DNA of 29,011 nucleotides from Planctomycetaceae bacterium (lineage in GTDB: Bacteria; Planctomycetota; Planctomycetia; Planctomycetales; Planctomycetaceae). Of this stretch, positions 23,983 to 29,011 are shown piece after piece. How positions within the stretch are numbered: the first letter of the stretch is position 1; the number at the start of each line of letters is the position of its first letter. Both the position numbers and the translations under genes were made by a program. Where the stretch lies: contig DLVV01000253.1 of NCBI GenBank assembly GCA_003445035.1, forward strand, positions 1,290 through 30,300, written 5' to 3'. The notes beneath the pieces were generated by a model. The model had not been told where the DNA came from, did not search any database, and was given only the letters and a program-made list of their open reading frames with translations.

Positions 23983-26900
23983 CTACTCGTCGTCCAACTG
24001 GTCGTACAACGGCAGGTGCCGGTAATACACCTCCAGCACCAGCAGCTTGATCGCCGTGGCGTAGATTCGCCCGCCCGAATTCTCCCAGTTGTCTGCCGGA
24101 TTCCACGTGCCGGCCATCTGGCCCGAATTGACCTGGGTCGACACCAGTGTCTCCCGCAGCGGCTCGTTCCAGGCCGCCCAGTACTTGCCCTGCATGTGGT
24201 ACATCACCTGGGTGGCGTAGTACCAGTAGTAGGACGTCTTCTGCTGGTTGCGGTTCGGCAGGTTCTTCATCAGGTAGTCGGCCCCGGCCCTCATCCGCGG
24301 ATCATTCCGATTGACTCCCATGAACTGCAGGCACAGCAGCCCCTCGGCCGTCATGGACGGCTTGACGGCGCGATTGTTGTACCCGAACAGTCCACCGGTC
24401 GGCTGGTTCGCTTCGACACTCCGCAACCACGTGTCGAGCAGGGTGATGGTCCTGGGGGGAATCGCCAGCCCGGCCATCTCGCCGCTCTTCAGAGCCATCA
24501 TCTGCCAGCCCACCACCGAGGTGTCGCCGGCTTCACCGGGTTGGTACCTCCAGCCTCCGGTCGTCTTGTGCTGGGCGGCGATGATGAAGCCGAGTGCCTT
24601 TTCCGCAGCGGCCTTCAGGGCGGGGTCTTCGGTCATCCCGTAGGCCTCGCAGAGAGAAATCGCGGCGATGCCGTGGCTGTACATGTGAGCGTGGGCGGCG
24701 TCACCGGCACTCAACAGGTCGCCGTTGGGTTTCTGCTGCTTGACCAACCACTGGATGGCCTTGGCCACCACCTGCTTGTGGCGTCCCGACTGGTGCGTGT
24801 GACCGGCGGCCAGGAACGGCATCAGGGCCAAGCCGGTGCCAGCGGTATTGGACACCACCGAGCCGGCCCCCGTGCAATTGGGGTGCTGGCCCTTGCAGCG
24901 TTCGTGGAACCCGTTGAGGCTCCAGTGCCCGTCGAGGGACTGGTGAGCCGCCAGCCAGACCAGCCCCCGGTTGACCGCTTCCTCGCTCTTGTCGCTGCCA
25001 CCAAACAGCTTGATGTATTTCCGGCGGGTGTCTCCCTGCCGCAACGTGAACAGGGCCCTGAGACCGACGTTGTCCTCGGCCAATGCCACCCGCGGCGCAC
25101 GGGCCCGGCGACGATCAAGTCGCGAGACAAGTGGACCGAAATCGGGTGTCTTGTTGTTCTCGACCGGACCCCGTTCACCAATGATCACGCGATCGGGCAC
25201 TCGACGAACCGGGCCCGACACGGACCTGGGAGTGCGGACAGTCACCGCCGCGACGGGCGATACCCGATCAAGCCCCCGATTTTTGGCCAGCTGCAGATTG
25301 CCAACGGCGACGGCTTGCTCACCGGCCGGAGCCCGATCGAGGGGCTCGGCACCCGGTGCGGCTTCGGACGTCGTCCCGACCGGACGGCGGCGACGGCGAT
25401 CCACCGATCGCGTCGTCGTCCGACTCCTGGAGACCGAAGCGGTCACGTTGGTGGACTCGGCCGCTGCAATCTCGTCGGGGCTGGCTGTCGAAGTGTCCGG
25501 GGCATCGGCTCCCGGAACCGCAGCAGCCACGCGCCGGCGACGGCGGGGAACATTCCTGGACAACGATGCGTCCGCCACCTGCACACCACTGTCGGCCACC
25601 GATTTCGCCGTCGTTGTCTTGTCCAGCACCACGTCGCTCTCGACACCGGCGGCGGTACGCGAGGCCAGCAGCCGGCTGCGCTTGGACTGGACCTTGCGAC
25701 GGGGGGGAGCGGTGGCCACCTTCGGCGTCGCGGCAATCGCCCGGATCGCCTGGTCGGTCATCGGGGCCTCGGCCATCCGTGCTGCCGGACGATCGACCTT
25801 CCGACCGGTCAACCCCTGGGTCGGTACGGCGGTCGATTCCCTCGGCAACTGGCCATCGGGAGCAACCAGCCTCTGCTCCTGCGGTGCCGCCACCGCTTCG
25901 GGGGTCTCGGCGGTCCCGACCACCGTCGCCGGAACCGAGGTGGCTGAGGCCACGCGGTTGCTACGATCAACCCGCACATCGCGAGGGGCCGAATCGGGAA
26001 GGCTCGGTGTCTTGCTGACCGCCATGGGCGCTTCGGCAGGCGATTCGGTCGCCGGTGCGGGAGCAGCAGCCGACCTGGATCGTCTCAGCACGCGGCGTGA
26101 TGCCTGGCGAGTGACCGTCGTATCCTGGACCGTCACTTGCTTCTCCGGCGGTGCCGCCTCGGCCGGTGGCAGCGTTTCCTCCCGTAGTAGTGTTTCGGGC
26201 AGCGTCGCCAGCGACTCGGGCCGGGTCCGCTGTCGGCGGTTGAGCGCTTCAAGCGGTTTCGACGGGGTCTCGGTCGGCGCCGTTTGCGGCGCCACCCTCA
26301 ACACCATCTCTGGAGGCAGTGTCCGAGCCCGGCTCATCGAGATCTGGGGCAACATCGACTCGGCCCGCAGCGGAACACTCATCGCCTCGGTCACCTGGCG
26401 AGTCACCTCGGGTGCAGGCGAATCGTCCAGCGACTGCAGTTCGTCCACCTTCTCGTACGACTCGCGGCCGTCCTCGTGAGACTGATGCTGGTTGTCATCG
26501 GCCAGGTCGGTCGAGGCCTCCCAGTCCTGGACCACCTCGGCCAGCACTTCGACCATCACGTCGAGTTTCCACATGAACAGCGACAGCAACACGACCATGT
26601 GAAACACCAGGCTGCCGAAAACAAACCTCGAAGTCGTCGCCTTCCGCCACAGCCAGCCGCGGCTCCACAACAACGCCGCCACCAACCCGGCCACGATCAG
26701 CGTGATCATCAGGGCCCGGGCCCAGAGATCCCGAACACCCAGCCACAGGCCATCCCACCGGCTCGAATCCCACTCCTCCTTCAATTCGATCTCGCGAGCC
26801 ACGCTCTGATAGAGACGTTCCCGGCCATCACGGTTGGTGGCAAACACCAGCCGGAACCCCTCAGCGGACAGTCCCGGCTCGGTCTCGTCACTCTCGGTGT

Positions 26901-27831
26901 TGATCATCGGACCCAGGTTCTCGGGCCCGCCAAAACGGTCGGTCTTCCATCGCGCGCGGAACAGGTCGAGGTTGACCGGTTCGTCGGGACGGGTGCGGCG
27001 ATTGGAGGCGAAATACAGGAAAGCCCCATCGGGTGAAACAAACGGGGCCCCCTCGTGACTGTCAGCCCGATTGAGTTCATCCAATGGACTCACCGATGAA
27101 AAGGCGTCGTCGACCGACCCGCGGCTGGCGCGGAAGAGATCGAAGTCCGGACCCTCGAGCGGACGACGGATCGTCGCTGTCCACCCCGGCAACCGGTCGA
27201 GATCGGCCCCGGTCCGGTCCGAGGCGAAGAACAGGTCGAGTCCATCGGGAGCCACCGCCGGATCGAATTCGTTGGCCGGCGAATTGACCTCCTCGCCGAG
27301 GTTCTCCGGCGAGCTCCAATTCGATCCGTCTCGCCGACTGACATAGAGGTCAAACCCACCGAAACCCCCGGTACGATTCGAGAAGAAATACAGTGTGTGC
27401 CCGTCGGAGGAAACGACCGGGCCGATGTCATCGGCATCGGAGTTGATCTCTGCAATCGGAACGGCCGGGCTCCAGTTCCCTTCGCTCAATCGGCTGCGAA
27501 AGATGTCCATTTGCCCATCGGGACCACGGCGGGTGAGGTACAGCAGTTGCCCCTCGCCGACCAGCCGCGGAGCAATCAAATCGACCACGTCACCACCGCC
27601 GGGAGCCTCGACCTCGATCGGCGCCGCCGGCTCCCAGCCCACCTGCCGCGTCGGAGATCCAGTCGGTGCCGGTCCAATATCCTGTCCGTCGATGGTCACC
27701 AGGCGAGAAACTCGCTGGGGCACGAGCCACAGCATCAGCAGCAACACGACCACGATGCCGGTGGCCCACAGTCCCCGGGGCCCCCGGAACCACTCAAGTG
27801 CTTCCGACGCTCGTTCGCGCCAAACGGTCAT
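23983..27831 (-). CDS. Giant membrane protein: PD40 propeller, three TM helices, long linker and squalene-cyclase-like toroid
   Basis: The protein is 1282 aa from the ATG at 27831, which overlaps the ExbD stop as ATGA, so it is translationally coupled. TM1 is at about 21-38. Residues about 45-365 hold PD40/TolB-like propeller repeats (VVSSDGHTLYFFSNRTGG, VAPDGLDLFFASDRTGA, VSPDGAFLYFASNRR, LSAEGFRLVFATNRDG). TM2 is at 373-389 and TM3 at 403-423, with a short Arg/Lys loop between them on the cytoplasmic side. About 500 residues of Ala/Pro/Thr/Arg-rich, low-complexity linker follow. From about 938 to the end is an alpha/alpha toroid of the terpenoid cyclase/prenyltransferase type (NRGLVWLAAHQSLDGHW, KAIQWLVKQQKPNGDL, TTGGWRYQPGEAGDTSVVGW). 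The DxDD protonation motif of true squalene cyclases is not seen, so a binding role is more likely. Predicted topology puts propeller and toroid outside the cytoplasm. It may receive force from ExbB/ExbD. Confidence 0.88.
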   Translation of the reverse strand: MTVWRERASEALEWFRGPRGLWATGIVVVLLLMLWLVPQRVSRLVTIDGQDIGPAPTGSPTRQVGWEPAAPIEVEAPGGGDVVDLIAPRLVGEGQLLYLTRRGPDGQMDIFRSRLSEGNWSPAVPIAEINSDADDIGPVVSSDGHTLYFFSNRTGGFGGFDLYVSRRDGSNWSSPENLGEEVNSPANEFDPAVAPDGLDLFFASDRTGADLDRLPGWTATIRRPLEGPDFDLFRASRGSVDDAFSSVSPLDELNRADSHEGAPFVSPDGAFLYFASNRRTRPDEPVNLDLFRARWKTDRFGGPENLGPMINTESDETEPGLSAEGFRLVFATNRDGRERLYQSVAREIELKEEWDSSRWDGLWLGVRDLWARALMITLIVAGLVAALLWSRGWLWRKATTSRFVFGSLVFHMVVLLSLFMWKLDVMVEVLAEVVQDWEASTDLADDNQHQSHEDGRESYEKVDELQSLDDSPAPEVTRQVTEAMSVPLRAESMLPQISMSRARTLPPEMVLRVAPQTAPTETPSKPLEALNRRQRTRPESLATLPETLLREETLPPAEAAPPEKQVTVQDTTVTRQASRRVLRRSRSAAAPAPATESPAEAPMAVSKTPSLPDSAPRDVRVDRSNRVASATSVPATVVGTAETPEAVAAPQEQRLVAPDGQLPRESTAVPTQGLTGRKVDRPAARMAEAPMTDQAIRAIAATPKVATAPPRRKVQSKRSRLLASRTAAGVESDVVLDKTTTAKSVADSGVQVADASLSRNVPRRRRRVAAAVPGADAPDTSTASPDEIAAAESTNVTASVSRSRTTTRSVDRRRRRPVGTTSEAAPGAEPLDRAPAGEQAVAVGNLQLAKNRGLDRVSPVAAVTVRTPRSVSGPVRRVPDRVIIGERGPVENNKTPDFGPLVSRLDRRRARAPRVALAEDNVGLRALFTLRQGDTRRKYIKLFGGSDKSEEAVNRGLVWLAAHQSLDGHWSLNGFHERCKGQHPNCTGAGSVVSNTAGTGLALMPFLAAGHTHQSGRHKQVVAKAIQWLVKQQKPNGDLLSAGDAAHAHMYSHGIAAISLCEAYGMTEDPALKAAAEKALGFIIAAQHKTTGGWRYQPGEAGDTSVVGWQMMALKSGEMAGLAIPPRTITLLDTWLRSVEANQPTGGLFGYNNRAVKPSMTAEGLLCLQFMGVNRNDPRMRAGADYLMKNLPNRNQQKTSYYWYYATQVMYHMQGKYWAAWNEPLRETLVSTQVNSGQMAGTWNPADNWENSGGRIYATAIKLLVLEVYYRHLPLYDQLDDE

Positions 27832-28244
27832 GATCCGCCTCCTGCGACCTGAAGTGCAGCAATCCGGTACTTCATCTCCACCTTGTTGCACATCCCCATC
27901 ACCCGCACCGCGTACCGCAGGGCACTCTCGCCATCTCCACGAATCAGGGCCGTCATCTGCGGGTTGTTCTCCTTGGCCTCGCGAATGACCTGGTAGAGCT
28001 GCTGTTCATTGTAGTCGCGGCCGGCCACCTTGAAGATCCCCGCCTTGGTGATGTTGACGATCAGCTCCTTGGACATCGCCAGCGGCTGCGCCTGGGTCAC
28101 TTCCGGCAGCACCACTTCCAGCTCGCGTTCCTCCTGGTGGTACTCGGTGGCCACCAGGAAGAAAATCAGCAGCAGGAACACGACGTCGATGACCGGCGTC
28201 AGATCCGGGCCGTCATTCCCCGTGTTTTCTTCCGGCAATCTCAT
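27828..28244 (-). CDS. ExbD/TolR-family proton-channel protein
   Basis: The protein is 138 aa from the ATG at 28244 (MRLPEENTGNDGPDLTPVID); the longer frame runs into the ExbB gene. A single TM helix (about 18-35, VIDVVFLLLIFFLVATEY) carries the conserved proton-carrying Asp, D20 in LTPVIDVVFLLL. The remainder is a periplasmic domain (SKELIVNITKAGIFKVAG, TALIRGDGESALRYAVRVM). ExbD/TolR proteins work with ExbB/TolQ to turn proton flow into force on an outer component. The gene is 4 bp after the ExbB stop, and its own stop overlaps the next ATG by 4 bases. No TonB or TolA gene is visible, so the giant downstream protein is a candidate partner. Confidence 0.93.
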   Translation of the reverse strand: MRLPEENTGNDGPDLTPVIDVVFLLLIFFLVATEYHQEERELEVVLPEVTQAQPLAMSKELIVNITKAGIFKVAGRDYNEQQLYQVIREAKENNPQMTALIRGDGESALRYAVRVMGMCNKVEMKYRIAALQVAGGGS

Positions 28245-28248
28245 CGGC

Positions 28249-29011
28249 TCATCCGCTCGAGTCTTCTGGAGTGGTCCCGGTGGTCGTTCCGGCCGACGGC
28301 GATCCGTCGTCCGTCGAGATGTTCTCCAGGCAGAGGATCGTCGGTGCGAGTTTCTCGGCCATCTCGCGGAAGAACCTCTCGACACGGGCGGTGAACACCG
28401 CCGACAGCAACAGCGTGGGAATGGCAATGGTCAACCCGGCGGCCGTGGTCGTCAGAGCCAGGTAAATGCCCTCGGCCATCCGTTCCCCTCGCCCCAATCC
28501 CGCCTGGCTGGCCGTGCGGAAGGCGACGATCATGCCGACGACGGTCCCCAGCAACCCGATCAGCGGAGCGATGCTGCCAACCGTCTGCAACGGGCGGATT
28601 CCGCCACGCAATTTCGCGATCTCTCGCGCGGCCCTGTCCTCCATCGACTTCTCGATCTCGGTCAACGGCCGTCCACAGCGGTCCAGGCCCGCCTCGACGA
28701 CACGGGCCACCGGGGCATCGCAGCTGCCGCAGAGTTCGCGGAACGCCTTCAAACTGGGACGTGACGACGAGGAGAGTTCTTCCACCCCGGACAGGAATTC
28801 GTCGGGGAGCACATTGATCCGTCGCGTCGCCACAGCTCGCTCGATCGCCACGGTGACGCTGAAGAACGAGAACACCAGCAAAAGCCCCATGAACAACCAG
28901 CCGGTCGGGCCCGTGCCGACAATCAACGTCAACAACGACTCGTCTTTCTCGTCATCCGCCTCCGGTCCGTCGGCCACCAATTCGACCGCGTCCTTGGCTG
29001 CGTCCTTGGCT
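28249..29011 (-). CDS. ExbB/TolQ/MotA-family proton-channel protein (5' end outside window)
   Basis: The minus-strand frame is open to the window edge, so the true start lies beyond 29011; a TTG at 28980 is a possible but poor start. Within the window there are three TM segments: WLFMGLLLVFSFFSVTVAI, the VGSIAPLIGLLGTVVGMIVA helix and YLALTTTAAGLTIAIPTLLL. The second has the GLLGTVxGM signature of the MotA/TolQ/ExbB family. The residues at the edge read AKDAAKDAVEL, two copies of an Ala-Lys-Asp-Ala unit; the DNA repeats cgtccttggctg there. This points to a repetitive, charged N-terminal extension that follows a signal or first helix, as in many planctomycete ExbB proteins. An acidic stretch (ADDEKDES) precedes TM1. 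A Ser/Thr-rich tail closes the protein. It forms one operon with the ExbD gene. Confidence 0.9.
   Translation of the reverse strand, partial: AKDAAKDAVELVADGPEADDEKDESLLTLIVGTGPTGWLFMGLLLVFSFFSVTVAIERAVATRRINVLPDEFLSGVEELSSSSRPSLKAFRELCGSCDAPVARVVEAGLDRCGRPLTEIEKSMEDRAAREIAKLRGGIRPLQTVGSIAPLIGLLGTVVGMIVAFRTASQAGLGRGERMAEGIYLALTTTAAGLTIAIPTLLLSAVFTARVERFFREMAEKLAPTILCLENISTDDGSPSAGTTTGTTPEDSSG

Noticed and set aside
23983..25020. A true squalene-hopene cyclase at the end of the giant protein
   Set aside because: The toroid repeats are present, but the DxDD acid motif and full cyclase length are not seen, and the domain is fused to a membrane-anchored linker.
24016..25947. A 643-aa open frame on the plus strand over the giant protein gene
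   Set aside because: It is a low-complexity antisense shadow of the toroid and linker region with no family motifs.

Overview
The window is high-GC, gene-dense DNA from a bacterium of the phylum Planctomycetota. The marker families are typical of that phylum: four DUF1501 proteins, one large DUF1549/DUF1553 protein with a planctomycete cytochrome-c type CxxCH motif, a surface protein with a LEPR-XLL N-terminus, an ExbB/ExbD pair coupled to a giant protein with a squalene-cyclase-like toroid, and a secreted WD40 protein. I see no rRNA, tRNA, CRISPR array, insertion sequence or phage gene. No gene-free stretch exceeds 300 bases; the largest gaps are about 483-720 and 7400-7648.

Layout. Positions 1-1695 (minus strand) hold the start of a LEPR-XLL calcium-binding-repeat type protein, cut by the window edge, and a seven-repeat secreted WD40 protein. 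A divergent DUF1501 gene follows (1806-3230). Positions 3234-7399 (minus) form an operon for a tungsten-type aldehyde oxidoreductase: a 4x[4Fe-4S] ferredoxin subunit, the large tungstopterin subunit, an FAD/NAD(P) oxidoreductase, and a MoaD-like sulfur carrier. This matches the aorA-B-C plus MoaD-like arrangement known from Aromatoleum-type AOR. A good promoter (TTGACT-17-TACAAA) lies upstream. Divergent from it is a ThDP-dependent decarboxylase/lyase-like enzyme (7649-9295) that may supply an aldehyde. Next come a DUF1501 gene (9399-10955) and, on the minus strand, a canonical pair of DUF1549/DUF1553 protein and DUF1501 protein (10963-15601).

Positions 15675-19062 (plus) are a tight run: a Tat-exported phosphotriesterase-like metallohydrolase, a TrmH/SpoU RNA methyltransferase and a beta-lactamase-fold serine hydrolase, closed by a terminator-like hairpin. 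A fourth DUF1501 gene and an aldo/keto reductase follow (19175-21689), convergent with an SDR and class-IV aminotransferase operon (21682-23469, minus). Positions 23983-29011 (minus) hold an ExbB/ExbD/giant-protein operon with 4-bp or shorter junctions.

The main discovery is at 23619-23969 (plus): an intact reading frame for a small ArsC/Spx-family, thioredoxin-fold protein interrupted only by an in-frame TGA at codon 14. That codon sits exactly where the first cysteine of the CxxC redox motif belongs, giving Sec-Thr-Ser-Cys. A hairpin with a G-first apical loop begins 17 nt after the TGA, at the distance expected of a bacterial SECIS element. A conventional annotation would truncate or miss this gene. 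It is best read as an ArsC-like selenoprotein, although a one-base nonsense pseudogene is not excluded.
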